A DNA stretch of 53,574 nucleotides from IMG/VR virus record IMGVR_UViG_3300044972_000465, positions 1 to 53,574 of that record; one strand, 5' to 3'. The DNA comes from a virus. Positions 38,501 through 45,679 of the stretch are shown one piece after another (positions within the stretch are counted from its first letter, which is position 1; every line of letters starts with the position of its first letter). A program made the position numbers and the translations under genes. Below the pieces are notes generated by a model that was given only the letters and a program-made list of their open reading frames with translations, searched no databases and was not told the origin of the DNA.

Positions 38501-41500
38501 AACATTGAGTGTTGTTTCAACTACCACATCTAACTGTAGTGGTTGCCCATCATAGGTAAATTGAAATTGTTGTCTAGGCAATGACGGAATTGCCGCGGTT
38601 TGCCATCCAATCTCAGGAGTGAACGAAATTCTATCAAGATATCGATATACAAATCCATTACTAACATCAACAGTAACACCAGCTGTTTCTGATGGAGTGT
38701 ACACAAACGTATCAGTATATAAGTTATTAGTGAATAAAATATCACCAATGTTATTAATACTAAAGAAAGCTAATGGGATTCCTAATACAGAATCGACTGG
38801 GTTATTTGAATTTTCTGTATAACTTAATAGTTTACAACCTGTAAAATTAGAACTTGGATATATTGTTGAATCACTGAAGCTATATCCACTACTATCAAAT
38901 ACATCAAATAGCGGAGCTTGATTAACTGACGTTTTTTGTTGTGACTCTACCCAAGTTGTACCATTATAATAAAAACTTTGACCCTGCACACCAATTGTAC
39001 CACCTGAAACATAAGTGGTTGTAGTATTACTTGTAAAACTTACTGACGATGTTGTACATGCCGTTACAATATAATTGCCGTTATAGGATGCAGGTGTTAT
39101 TCCTGCTACAGAAATAGATTGGCCTACAACATAAGGTACACTTGATCTTGGAGTGAAATTTAATGTCACTATAGTGCCTGTACCTGATGCCAATGTAACC
39201 GGCAATGTAAGCCCGTTTAAACATACTGTAGTTTGATCAGGCAATACTGGACTATAACTTGTAGGCACCAAATCAATGATAGGAACTGTTGTAGTTTCAG
39301 GATCAGGAACAATAAAGTTCACAGTGAAAATTTGATTACGCACATCTGGATTAGAATCAGCAGCAAATATAACTAAACTACCTTGCTCAAATTCATATCC
39401 GTTAGATCCATACCCTATTTGCCCATTTACATTTAATAATGCATTAGTTTGCGTAAAATCAATAATGTTAACTGCTGGCACACCTTCTGTGCCAAAATTA
39501 AATAATTTTGTACCTGCACGAAATTCTAAGATAGGACGATTAGCTCGTTGCAACCCAGTATAAGAGGGAGTTACATTATTATAAGCGGCTGCGGCATCGA
39601 TAACATCGACGTGAAACCAACGATTTCCACGAGTCCATGGATTAAGATCAAGACTTGCCATATTAATAGTAATATAATCAGGCACAGTTGGCTGACCATT
39701 AACATCAGTTGCATAAGATTCTACAACTACTAATAAAGATTCAGGTACTAAAGTAATACTAGTTCCAACTCCTTGTACATAATAGGTGTTGTTAATGTAT
39801 GATGTAGGGAATACATTTCCTTTCAATACAATCTTAAGCCCATTAGTAAATGTTATACCGTTTGGACTAGTATAATTTTGTTGCCCTAAGATATCAGTTT
39901 CAACATTGATATAAGAATTGATACTAACAGAATTTATCACCCCTCCGCTACTATATGTGCCAGTGTAGGTGCTTGCATAAGTTACTGAAGTACTGGTACA
40001 ATCCAATACTGTGTAATTGCCATTATATCCAGTTGGAATAATCTCAGATACAATAATTGTACTACCAATAGAATATGGTGCAGATGTTTGTTGTGCAAAA
40101 GATAAAGTTACTTGCGATCCTGTTGAAGCAAGCCCAGTAATAGCTAATGCCGGAATATCTGGATTAATGTTACCTTCGATAAGATTAATCACACCAAAAA
40201 TACTTGGATCTTGACTATCTTGGTAATATAACTGTGGTAATGCCGCAGTAAGTAATGGCATTTGTGTAAAGAATCCAGATGAATTCTTGTACCACTGTGT
40301 ATTAACGTATTGTGCACCGAATGAAACAATAAATTGTGTTAAATTGGCTATAGGTAAAATGCTATTAAGCTGAATAAAATCAACACCGTTTTTGTTTACA
40401 TACTGAATTTGCCATAAACTTGCTTGTATAGCGGGATCAGTAATTGGAATAGTTTCCGAAAATTGAGTAGTATCATAAGATCCTACTTGATAATCTTGTC
40501 CAGTCAGTAGTGGATCAAATGGTTGTACGTTATACCACCCGCCAGGCGCAGGATCAGACGATTGAGTAGGAAATACAATAGTTCTACCATTAAGATTAGT
40601 AATACCATCAATACCGTCTGGGTAAGCAGCTAAAAATTCATCTACAGTGATACCATTGATTTCGTCATACAATACATTAGAAATTAAATCTACCGCCCCT
40701 GTTGTGGCAGTAGGATAACCAATGTAAGGCATAGAATAATAAAAATTCTGTGCGCTAATATCAGGGACATTGAATGTAACTGTTCCTAAATCTGTGCCAT
40801 TGTTTGACACACCTAATACATCACGGCTACTGATATTTTTTGACCAAGGCAACTTACCATCAATGCCAGGGGCAGACTGAATCCAAAAGTCCGGCCCTGT
40901 GCCAGGCTCTGCACTGACAACATTAAATTGTCCACGTAGATTGAATTCTAGATCATTACTATAGTATAATGTATTAGGAGCATTTTGTGGTACTGTAAAT
41001 GTAATTAAACCTTGGCTAGCACCATTATTCGTAACTCCGTCGGTCCATAAGTTTGTAGTGCCAAAACTTGGCTGCGTTTTGATATAAAACGCAAGATCAA
41101 CAGTTTGCACTAAATTAAAAACATATGTGTTGCCACGAATAAGAGTTAAGGTAGGATTAGCTGTAGCATCGATAGTCCAACTACTAGTTCCGTTGTTAGT
41201 AACACGATATTCTATAGTCGCTGGCGTATTTTGTGCCACAACAAATTTGTATCTACCATTGCGTACTAAAGTCAATGTTGGATTAGTGCCAGCATAATCA
41301 GTAAATGAATAAGCCCCGTTACCGCGTGTAACATTAAATGTTTGTTCGGTTGGGATTGATGTAGGAGCAACAGTAACTAAATCTGGTCCGTCAGGCATCC
41401 AATAATATTGAGCATAATTATTATATTTGTCAAAATCTACAAATGGATCCCAACTATAGTATTCACTTTCAAACAATCTATCTGCTTGATTAGTAATACC

Positions 41501-41806
41501 GCCTTGTATGGCTAATGCATTAATAATACCCGGATATGTAATGGCATCTTTAATTTTTGATGTTGTTGGGTCTAAACTCACTACACCTGGTTCTAATTGA
41601 TAATTGTTACGATTTGCTGTTGGTTCGACTACATATCCATCAGTCGGTATGACTCCGGGTCCAACTTTTTGACCAATAAACCCTTGTGTTTGTTTATATT
41701 TAGGTTCTTGAATTAATTGATCAAGTGTAGCTGTTAAAAACTGAGTGTTTACCGGAGTTTGAAATATCTCAGGTAAAAAATCAACAGAACGAATTTTTGC
41801 GGCCAT
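26501..41806 (-). CDS. Giant multidomain baseplate/tail protein (5101 aa)
   Basis: A single 15.3-kb gene, intact in frame. The N-terminus (IRSVDFLPEIFQTPVNTQFL) resembles N-termini of large baseplate-associated phage proteins. Many beta-sandwich units of the type VYINEVLQLPGVDYSYDP..NFVYIPLTGV follow, plus two copies of a YNGNY module (about 39950-40160 and 39010-39190). Seven FG-GAP-like repeats (YGSS..LVGAP, FG..VFVGAP) lie between about residues 2450 and 3320 and could close a seven-bladed propeller. A later segment, FVLDYFQEVKPYHVQVRQF, is also found in phage tail proteins. It follows gp6 by a TAATG junction, the place of gp7-gp10 in T4, so it may replace several T4 wedge and fibre-attachment proteins. 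Confidence 0.8.
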   Translation of the reverse strand: MAAKIRSVDFLPEIFQTPVNTQFLTATLDQLIQEPKYKQTQGFIGQKVGPGVIPTDGYVVEPTANRNNYQLEPGVVSLDPTTSKIKDAITYPGIINALAIQGGITNQADRLFESEYYSWDPFVDFDKYNNYAQYYWMPDGPDLVTVAPTSIPTEQTFNVTRGNGAYSFTDYAGTNPTLTLVRNGRYKFVVAQNTPATIEYRVTNNGTSSWTIDATANPTLTLIRGNTYVFNLVQTVDLAFYIKTQPSFGTTNLWTDGVTNNGASQGLITFTVPQNAPNTLYYSNDLEFNLRGQFNVVSAEPGTGPDFWIQSAPGIDGKLPWSKNISSRDVLGVSNNGTDLGTVTFNVPDISAQNFYYSMPYIGYPTATTGAVDLISNVLYDEINGITVDEFLAAYPDGIDGITNLNGRTIVFPTQSSDPAPGGWYNVQPFDPLLTGQDYQVGSYDTTQFSETIPITDPAIQASLWQIQYVNKNGVDFIQLNSILPIANLTQFIVSFGAQYVNTQWYKNSSGFFTQMPLLTAALPQLYYQDSQDPSIFGVINLIEGNINPDIPALAITGLASTGSQVTLSFAQQTSAPYSIGSTIIVSEIIPTGYNGNYTVLDCTSTSVTYASTYTGTYSSGGVINSVSINSYINVETDILGQQNYTSPNGITFTNGLKIVLKGNVFPTSYINNTYYVQGVGTSITLVPESLLVVVESYATDVNGQPTVPDYITINMASLDLNPWTRGNRWFHVDVIDAAAAYNNVTPSYTGLQRANRPILEFRAGTKLFNFGTEGVPAVNIIDFTQTNALLNVNGQIGYGSNGYEFEQGSLVIFAADSNPDVRNQIFTVNFIVPDPETTTVPIIDLVPTSYSPVLPDQTTVCLNGLTLPVTLASGTGTIVTLNFTPRSSVPYVVGQSISVAGITPASYNGNYIVTACTTSSVSFTSNTTTTYVSGGTIGVQGQSFYYNGTTWVESQQKTSVNQAPLFDVFDSSGYSFSDSTIYPSSNFTGCKLLSYTENSNNPVDSVLGIPLAFFSINNIGDILFTNNLYTDTFVYTPSETAGVTVDVSNGFVYRYLDRISFTPEIGWQTAAIPSLPRQQFQFTYDGQPLQLDVVVETTLNVPPVQIFINDVYQLPSTYTLSVDSATNVSSITLTGNGYIIGDIVEVLAYSQQVSNVAFYEVPINLENNPFNGNSKQFSLGTVRQHYSTICENLVDLNGPINGRNNTRDLGNIVPYGQLILQQSSPLTLAGFFLRNINYDIFASLDYNSREYTKYKNKLLTEVTRLDLTGSETVAQIFDLAVSNITKSLTSSDSFYWSDMFPTGTNYTSNTTIVNPITTQTFNTTQVYDFTSSNYLGLLVYVNNVLLIRGTEYTVSSDAAKLTILVSLNIGDIVTINEYPTTVANWCPNTPSKMGLYPKYTPSVYVDDTYSEPTVVIQGHDGSITIAFGDIRDQILFEFEKRIYDNIKVDENPIPLSTDQVNPYFYPVETTALLPGYFRKTPYTYDEVNQIMNEDFLTWVGQNKVDYTAQDYVASNPFTYNYSQAANRIDQTKFLQGNWRGIYRYFYDTETPNTTPWEMVGFTEEPAWWIIRYGPAPYTSGNTVLWDDLEAGIVGDPAGPYILPEYIRPGLASIIPAGPEGELLAPIDCIVGLNNPYGFQQSWAAGDGGPVQSSWWNSSSYPYAIMRLLALTKPAQFFSLFADRDLYRYNTTIGQYLLNNRYRLDAAGVQVYGDGVSKASYINWIVDYNQQTGVNSTSALTESLANLDVRLCYRMASFSDPAYVQLFTERGGPNSTNNSLEIPASSYELLFYKNQPFKQITYSSVIVQVEQLGTGGIGYSVFGYSNVQPYFNILVSSPVGAYQTISAGNTTVQIPSQYTKNIRQIPYGYVFTSASSVCDFLLSYGAYLENQGLVFADVYNGYTLDWKQMAQEFLYFGAQGWQPNTMINLNPSATTISASQPISIVDTIASVTPENMLLDQNRFALDVSKMIVNRNGNRFSVTTTTGQTINFLTLKFTNYEDMIVLNNTTQFNDLIYDPITAARQYRLSLIASTTAEWDGQLNAQGFILNLNNVEEWKPNTKYTKGMIVLYKNTYWQSLVISDPAEKFNFNNWIKSDYQLIDNGLLPNLANKADQLVSAYDVYQANLTSDNDLFAFGLIGFRPRPYMTNMNLNGVTQVQLYQQLIGTKGTLQAAEIFNLAQLNKKESGDYNVYENWGILAGTYGAQANRSSFEIRMNQALLSYNPSTIQIIAPGQTSKANQSLYVDDLWKESFNITSNEILPTVYETSSLPTALPSAGYVCLDDVDVTVFSLKDPSSIDAAIGDIGIGTYIWAAKINTYDWGVYRVAGVPGQILQISDNLNNTSIVRFTAYHGLNISDLIIIKYFDDTVDGVYRVLAVPTPTTIIIAYSFLNYNVTTLSGTGLAFHLQSARVSQASDIATLPYVNDLARGAIAWVDNDGSGHWVTVQKQDPFITDSIITPGLSAVSQYGSSIAQAESNFAALVGAPGSNRILTYFRGVLTNYQYNNSLELGAIDSSNFGNMISFGNSEWAVAGANTSLSNMGYAAVIYRNPNINDFSITQLLVPPDQNFDPIRFGTSGAISQDEKWMYIGAPGNNVVYAYEKVEVVDQSITYTASRDILAYNYATTIQIDYLNPNQLLITLEGNTLSSGIDYTLDQNNVILAFPPGNGQTLIISRNVSEQLDVQTYHVIQPDSASGSGYGAVFTVTNTRGLYTASLVTGGQNYAVNDILVINGTQLGGTTPANDLSITVGSVINGGTMVGFSLAGTGVYSADEFILSDYLYNATSIENFTVTVNQVMQRPYFDYTFDAETTTLTFLTIPAQGAVIIAATPTYWQYVANITATDSLAGDNFGATVSTTTDGRQVFVGAPNATSNDITDSGIVYTIDRSVIRYIVSTPTQMVYTIPGDINAPLVVTVNNVVLLTTSQSVNGQYSLSGNTVTFANITFNYGDIIEFGTNQFTQTQELISSTQNQSAQYGSAIDACPLSCSLYVGAPFDSTYLDEAGSVDHLVNQSRVYGVITSTIANPILPPYGTIRINNSIVTVPLNPNNTIAGFAAAINAAGIPNVVALPTTDLTFTGDGTTKTFNIGSLYTNASSYNTVVYINEVLQLPGVDYSYDPSTETINFVYIPLTGVLITVVSGRLTISVQNANAGVLNDLITVTPGVTSSIFDTLGFNTMVVTQQILSPAPAFNAQFGASLSIDSSAVNLIVGAPNGNVYEPTTFDAGQTYVDDHSTTFYNPINNGGVAYTYDFFPSSTNNINNPGQFAFGQQIYNTVIEQGDFFATAVNYTNGRLMVGAPGGTPNNTTSLGYTVVYNNPDNTPTWKPIRVQQPVVDVYAINNVFSYNGTQAVGINDTVNGGYQTYFDFFDPLQGKILGIARKNIDYIGAVDPAQYNQGTVHNNGQRWGAEHLGQVWWDTDTIRFIDPNQDDIVYASRRWGTTFPGSRADVYQWVESSTPPSSYSGSGTPLSPTSYSIGSVLGANNVFNTLYYFWVRGITTIASGSGKTLSVDGIASYILDPRSSGLPYIAGLNASTIAIYNAQGLLNGNNTILSIGFDQQLNDDVVHQEYQIITDGVANSFLNTNLYRKFLDSLCGIDTVGNTVPDPRLSLGMKYGVQFRPRQTMFADRFTALENYLGRANTVLSKYPITETCSFNLLTASQPTPSADSGAWDFVVPNLEILGYQNLAGIPVGYKYLVLSDSTHQGTWTIYAVGANRTLTLVQVQSYDTSLYWYYVNWYLPGYNSSIAPVAAVQNYGQLATLSYAAVPIGASVRVIANGSGKWEIYLRTGTNPATGWQRVGLEDGTIAFKEELWNYSVGNYGFGAQTFDSQHFDQAPQIETRFVLRALNEEIYVEELALERNSSLILMFNYVYSEFTNPSWLIKTSYVDVNHNIRALQPYQTYLADNQDFVLDYFQEVKPYHVQVRQFNLIYNGEDNFQGDITDFDLPAYWNSALPAPQFVSPILTPYTQAITTNNSLASNTAPNDQLWLTPSLYSQWFNNYELNVQGVTLVNSGVGYTTVPIITFGTVWQANTSYSLGQQVYYANNLYTVTVPGITGSTAPTFTFGSVLDGSATLAYAGYPATGTCIINTYGSIISITVTNPGKGYITDATVNITGGGLPGITIPWAANLAVVSNSYIITPTNNIFEVTVAGILDGVAPVGQTNQVNGTATLAFVGQIAKAGVVMGNPSGHSLARTFNATLKYDRYEYSSNIVEWTANTTYAAGTQVRFDNIVWSADSTITNPVFDPEQWTQVEASTLSGVNRTMGYYVSTVNTPGLSLPLLIDGVEYPGVQVSGLNFNQDTGFDRGNFDINPFDNYSLDANGSPTYDLNILDTIFESSYLDPYLGTRPSDINIDGGKYVDVFESHAPEELVPGIEFDTLDMRVYTTPGADWRGLGHGFNQGLVQVIYNINSPTISFANLVTYPFNLEITNATQRYNLVEGTDYTIDWPNLTFTIISNFIRVVDGDQLGVYVYDLGGGNQLFKNTYLGNEFGDELTVPVDDNLLLSNDNGFAIFVNGSYLSNVNYTYTAGTAFGTTTITFDDTYTSTDFISLAAFGPTTVNSVITDYEWSLPVTQSFTVSTSGQTVFNLDPAISLEYTNPVTAIVTVGGVTARGSAGIPYIGDGSTYTYILPQRISANPITIVKANVSVYIDGILQNPTTYELEVSDGFSSDSSVDYFSAGPFDLDAGILYVLLDTAPDDGAQIYIAVDSTAQYLIDADAMTLTFIENTGINPFVGQVISVTTFNDTREQRLSTQIFVGPITEGAVVTEGFDTTGFGNIFDGTIGTVVQNNNFVLYQTYADISRPWVSLNGRTLTAYLDYTIEGNLLILNSGTIRVTDTLIVTNVTNSVVPAAMAFRIFQDMRGVQATYRITPNTTTTVAQQVAQDDDTIYVVDASALSIPNFAANIWGVATINGERIMYREIDFTTNTISSLLRGTAGTAAAAHNVGEYVYDMGRGNLLSPEFQDYVESSSFICNGTTNTFTTTINVNYANFWENTEPFDSTTFDEGDVTGETLSFDYGFAGTQEAIQVYLAGELQTSGYAVTNTDPVVISFNTPPADGVEVTVLVKFGSTWYAQGINPPTASNGVPLQETNTIPALFLRGIN
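31860..34420 (-). other. Seven FG-GAP-like repeats inside the giant protein (candidate beta-propeller)
   Basis: Seven copies of the pattern [FY]G....(10-20)..[VIA].GAP/GAN. They lie near 34370 (LVGAPGSN), 34220 (AVAGANTS), 34040 (YIGAPGNN), 33220 (FVGAPNAT), 32840 (YVGAPFDS), 32190 (IVGAPNGN) and 31920 (MVGAPGGT). FG-GAP repeats form blades of integrin-alpha-type seven-bladed propellers. Beta-sandwich units are inserted between blades 3-4, 4-5 and 5-6. Positions are approximate. The count and pattern are read directly; the fold is inference. Confidence 0.7.
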
Positions 41807-44800
41807 TAAATTGCTCCACTACCAGGGGCAGTTTGTAAGTTGGTGCTAGTTAACGTTTGAATAATTTCAATATTGTTAATAGTAGCACCATTGACGAAAA
41901 TTTGATACGGAGCACATTGTACTTCGTATAAATCACCGAATGATTTTTGCGGATTAAGCGGAACTAATACTACAGATGCTACGTAAGTTCCAATTTGATT
42001 ATGTATATAAGACGCTAATTCAGAGAAATAAAACGTTTGTCCAAAATTCCAATTAGCAATGTCAAAATATGCATTCATAGTCGATAATACTAAATTTTGA
42101 ATTTGATTATTGCTAGCATTGGTATTTGCAGCCGGAACAACTCTAATAATAGCTCGCAATGCCTCTGGAGCTTTGCTACCAAATAACGGCAAAAATTCCA
42201 CGCTATTGAGAATCATATTATCGCTTATCATTTTATAATCTTGCAATCCAGCATAAGCTGTTGTCAATTCATTAATAGTTGGAGGCAATGGTTGTGAAAC
42301 TGTACCTGTTGTATCGCGTATCCATTGTGAATACGCTGTATAATAAGCCAATGTTACTACATACAAATCAATGATATTTGTACTGCCTGGATCAATAAGA
42401 TTAGTCAATGATGAATTATGACGATATTGAAAATATAAATCTTGACGACCAACTTGTGCTAACCATCCTTGTGTCAATGATAATGTTCTAGTGCCTGTTA
42501 ATGTTAATGTTAACGTATAAAAATTATTTTCTTGGTAAGCATAAAATATCTGTCCCGTTGGGTATTGTTCTTTCACCAGTTGAATTTGTGATAATGTAGC
42601 ATAATCATCGTCTACAATTCCGTTTGGTTGTAACAAATAACGTTCTAAATTGTCAAAATCAACAGTCAGTTGGAAATAAACATATGGCTGCGGAATAGTA
42701 GTACTTGCTGGAGATACTCCGACAATTTGTTGGAAAAAATCTGGATCATCAGGAATACCATCATTGTTAAAATCTTGGTAACCAACTAATACTTGATAAT
42801 CATCAACTAATCCATCACTTAACACTGGTTGTCCAATAATTTTAAGTGGTATGTCCGTTAATAACGGAGCATTGTTTGTTGGCTGACTATTCGATCGTAA
42901 AACTTTAGCAAAATCTGATATAACTGTGCCAGTACGACTATCATAAATCGCTTGAGCAGAGTCAAAGAAAAACCGCACTTCTAACACACTGCCAAAATAA
43001 TAATTAAGACTGCGTGATATCACTGTGTATTGCGAACCATCAAAAGTTGCTTGTACCAGCCAACTGGCATCAAGATTTGCACCTGCTGTATTACCAGCGT
43101 TTGTTTGACTCCAAGTCGCACCTGTATCAAGATTAGATGAAGTTATAATGTACCACGAGTAAGCAGTTCCAGTAATTGCACCAGTACTATCATATCCAAG
43201 TCCAAAATTTTGTTTCAAATAAATTTGATTAAGTATAGAACTTTGTAATGTTGAATCAAAAATAGTAGTTAGAATAGGAATAACTTCTGTTGGAATAGCT
43301 CCTGTTGGAACATATGTATTCAGTACTACTGGCCCTGTGCCATCTGTTAAATTACCTGCCCCACTATTAGTACCATCTCCATAAAGTGCAGTTATACTAG
43401 CCCAAATTACTAAATGGTCATCTGCTTCAGTGGGTACACCAGGTTTTAATTCATTATTAGTATCAAAGTGATATCCACTAGGTGGAACAAATTTAACTAG
43501 GGCCGTTTCATTAATAAAAAAAGCATCATTACTAACTGTTGGCCCAACTGGCATAGGAACACCGCTACTATTTTGAAAATAACCAGTAGTTTCATTTACT
43601 ATAGTTGTGCTTTTACTCCATGTGTAGTTTAAATACGTTAAACTTGGGCGTGGGAAATATGCGTAATAAAATTGTTTAAACGTTACTTTCGATAATATAG
43701 GTGTAATATCATTCAAGATAACATTATTAATATCATTATTAGTTTGGAATGTAAACGTAAACGCAGGAGTATTATTAATATACCATAATGCACCATCGGC
43801 ACCAAATACATTCGTAGATGAATACTTACCTGTGGGATCAACTAAATCTAAGTATCGACTAGTTCCTATTGAACTACGATTAAGTGCAGAACTTTTAATG
43901 ATAGAATTATAAGTTGTGAATGGAAAATTAGTGTAATCTTCACCGTTAACCATACGATTTTGTGTATAATAACGAGCAGGAGCACGTTGTTTAATTTGAT
44001 CGATAGTTTCGCGAGCCGCGGCGTTAGTTACCGGAGTAGTAATACCACAATTAAAAGTTAAAGTTTCAAGTTGTCCAGTTCGACTAACATAAGATATAGG
44101 AATCTGTATTGACTGCATATTTTCTGGATTAATAACATATTGTAATCCATTAGATGCACGAACATAGTTACGGAATTGCCCAACCGGAATAGCAGCAAAA
44201 ACATTATCACCAAAAGCTAATGTAATTTGATCATTGGTACGACTTGTTACTGAATATGCGTTACGCAGATTAGGAGACATTTGCTCTACTGCTGCTGCGT
44301 AAATTGAAGGAACTTTTGACCAAATTTCACTAACATTTCCTACATTGTCAAGTTGATATAACCAAACATCTGTATTATTAATACCTTCGATATTAATATC
44401 AACCGTACGATTGGCAATTTGCTCTACTAAGTTAAAATCTTGATTTTGTAAAGATCCTTGTTTAAAATAAAAGAAAAATCCGGTATTAGCTGACTGAAAC
44501 CCTAGTTGATCGTTTCGATATAAAATGTTAAACTGACCATTTGGCAATGGAGGCGGTTCATATATATAAGTTTCGCCAAGAGAAGTGGCATTAACTGCTT
44601 CGAATGGCATGCTAACACCATTAATAGTTGCTGTATACGGCACTACTGGCAAATATCCAGGAACTAAATTGATAGTATATTCTTTTGTGTCTATACCTAA
44701 TATAACTTGATCATTGCCGGGAGAACCTATATTTTGTGTATCAACTAAAGAAGCATTAATAATAGCTGTAAATTGTTCTTGCCAATCAAAATTACTAGGA

Positions 44801-45237
44801 TCAGCCCAGTTAATTGTAAGGTTAGCTAAGTTTATTCCGTTATAATCTGTTATATTTTCAGTAGTTTGTACTGAAAATACTTTAAGATATCCATTAGCTT
44901 CTGTATTACGTTGTGGATTATAAGAAACTAAATTAGCAAGTTTAATAACGCTGTCACGACGTTCTGCTGTGTCAATATAGTTTTCGCGTGTATTTAAATC
45001 TGTACGAAATGCCAATGCTTGACCCATAAATGCCATAACATCAAGCAATGCAATAAATTCTGATGATTCAATATAATCATTGAATGTTTCTGGATAGTAC
45101 TGACGTAGGTAATCTATGAAACTCTTACGTAAGGTTTCAAAATCATAGCTTTGAAAATTGCCTTCACTATAGGTTTGATAGATTCTTTTCCAATCTTCAA
45201 CTCCAAATAATACTGTTTGTCTTGTAGATGTAGCCAT
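41806..45237 (-). CDS. 6: Baseplate wedge protein, T4 gp6-like
   Basis: A gp6-type baseplate wedge protein of 1143 residues, about twice the length of T4 gp6. The N-terminal part (FETLRKSFIDYLRQYYPETFNDYIESSE, ALLDVMAFMGQALAFRTDLNTRENYIDTAERRDSV) is typical of T4-like gp6 proteins, which dimerise to form the ring of the baseplate. A long middle region is specific to this phage group, and the C-terminal part contains PLFGSKAPEALRAIIRV. A CATAAATA late box lies 19 bases upstream. The stop shares one base with the start of the giant gene (TAATG), with GGAG as its coupled ribosome binding site. Confidence 0.85.
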   Translation of the reverse strand: MATSTRQTVLFGVEDWKRIYQTYSEGNFQSYDFETLRKSFIDYLRQYYPETFNDYIESSEFIALLDVMAFMGQALAFRTDLNTRENYIDTAERRDSVIKLANLVSYNPQRNTEANGYLKVFSVQTTENITDYNGINLANLTINWADPSNFDWQEQFTAIINASLVDTQNIGSPGNDQVILGIDTKEYTINLVPGYLPVVPYTATINGVSMPFEAVNATSLGETYIYEPPPLPNGQFNILYRNDQLGFQSANTGFFFYFKQGSLQNQDFNLVEQIANRTVDINIEGINNTDVWLYQLDNVGNVSEIWSKVPSIYAAAVEQMSPNLRNAYSVTSRTNDQITLAFGDNVFAAIPVGQFRNYVRASNGLQYVINPENMQSIQIPISYVSRTGQLETLTFNCGITTPVTNAAARETIDQIKQRAPARYYTQNRMVNGEDYTNFPFTTYNSIIKSSALNRSSIGTSRYLDLVDPTGKYSSTNVFGADGALWYINNTPAFTFTFQTNNDINNVILNDITPILSKVTFKQFYYAYFPRPSLTYLNYTWSKSTTIVNETTGYFQNSSGVPMPVGPTVSNDAFFINETALVKFVPPSGYHFDTNNELKPGVPTEADDHLVIWASITALYGDGTNSGAGNLTDGTGPVVLNTYVPTGAIPTEVIPILTTIFDSTLQSSILNQIYLKQNFGLGYDSTGAITGTAYSWYIITSSNLDTGATWSQTNAGNTAGANLDASWLVQATFDGSQYTVISRSLNYYFGSVLEVRFFFDSAQAIYDSRTGTVISDFAKVLRSNSQPTNNAPLLTDIPLKIIGQPVLSDGLVDDYQVLVGYQDFNNDGIPDDPDFFQQIVGVSPASTTIPQPYVYFQLTVDFDNLERYLLQPNGIVDDDYATLSQIQLVKEQYPTGQIFYAYQENNFYTLTLTLTGTRTLSLTQGWLAQVGRQDLYFQYRHNSSLTNLIDPGSTNIIDLYVVTLAYYTAYSQWIRDTTGTVSQPLPPTINELTTAYAGLQDYKMISDNMILNSVEFLPLFGSKAPEALRAIIRVVPAANTNASNNQIQNLVLSTMNAYFDIANWNFGQTFYFSELASYIHNQIGTYVASVVLVPLNPQKSFGDLYEVQCAPYQIFVNGATINNIEIIQTLTSTNLQTAPGSGAI

Positions 45238-45256
45238 GGTCGTTCCAATGTTACAG

Positions 45257-45264
45257 TATTTATG
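45257..45264 (-). promoter_or_regulatory. T4-type late promoter
   Basis: CATAAATA on the minus strand, 19 bases before ATG 45237 of the gp6-like gene, in the 52-base gap after the gp25-like gene. One base differs from the T4 consensus. Confidence 0.6.
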
Positions 45265-45289
45265 GTATTAATAATCTGGGGTGTTTAAG

Positions 45290-45664
45290 TTAAACGTAAC
45301 TAGCAGACCGTTGGCTTTCATTAAAGAAAATAGATAATATTTGAGCCGATGTTGTTGCCACCGTTTGTAAATTAAGCTGTAATAATATACCGTTGTTTTG
45401 TGGATACATAGTAACATTATTAAGATATAATCTAGGATCTCCGGCAATTACACGCTGTACTTCATTATAAATGGCAGTTTGCAACTCAGGAGTTTGGTTT
45501 TCAAACAAATAAGTCCATAACAATGTGCCATATCCTGGTCGACCCACTACTTCGCCTTGTCTAATATTAAAAGCGTTAAGTAAATCCTGTTTGATTAACT
45601 CGTAGTCAACTAATACAAAATTTTTGTTTTGTCTAACTGTAGAAAATCCAATAAAGGTTGCCAT
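45290..45664 (-). CDS. 25: Baseplate wedge protein, T4 gp25/gpW-like
   Basis: A 124-residue member of the GPW/gp25 family. It is related in fold to a lysozyme-like baseplate component that starts sheath assembly. The family signature is NIRQGEVVGRPGYGTLLWTYLFE, with acidic and arginine residues in the right places, followed by LQTAIYNEVQRVIAGDPR. Normal length and position, just before gp6, as in T4. The ATG at 45664 lies six bases after a GGTAAATA box and has no Shine-Dalgarno sequence, so it may be translated from a near-leaderless mRNA or by read-through from upstream. Confidence 0.9.
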   Translation of the reverse strand: MATFIGFSTVRQNKNFVLVDYELIKQDLLNAFNIRQGEVVGRPGYGTLLWTYLFENQTPELQTAIYNEVQRVIAGDPRLYLNNVTMYPQNNGILLQLNLQTVATTSAQILSIFFNESQRSASYV

Positions 45665-45670
45665 AATATG

Positions 45671-45679
45671 TATTTACCC
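45671..45679 (-). promoter_or_regulatory. Late-promoter-like box overlapping the upstream stop codon
   Basis: GGGTAAATA on the minus strand follows directly on the stop of the 512-residue gene (its first G is the last base of TAG) and ends six bases before ATG 45664. The core differs from TATAAATA in two positions. Confidence 0.35.
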
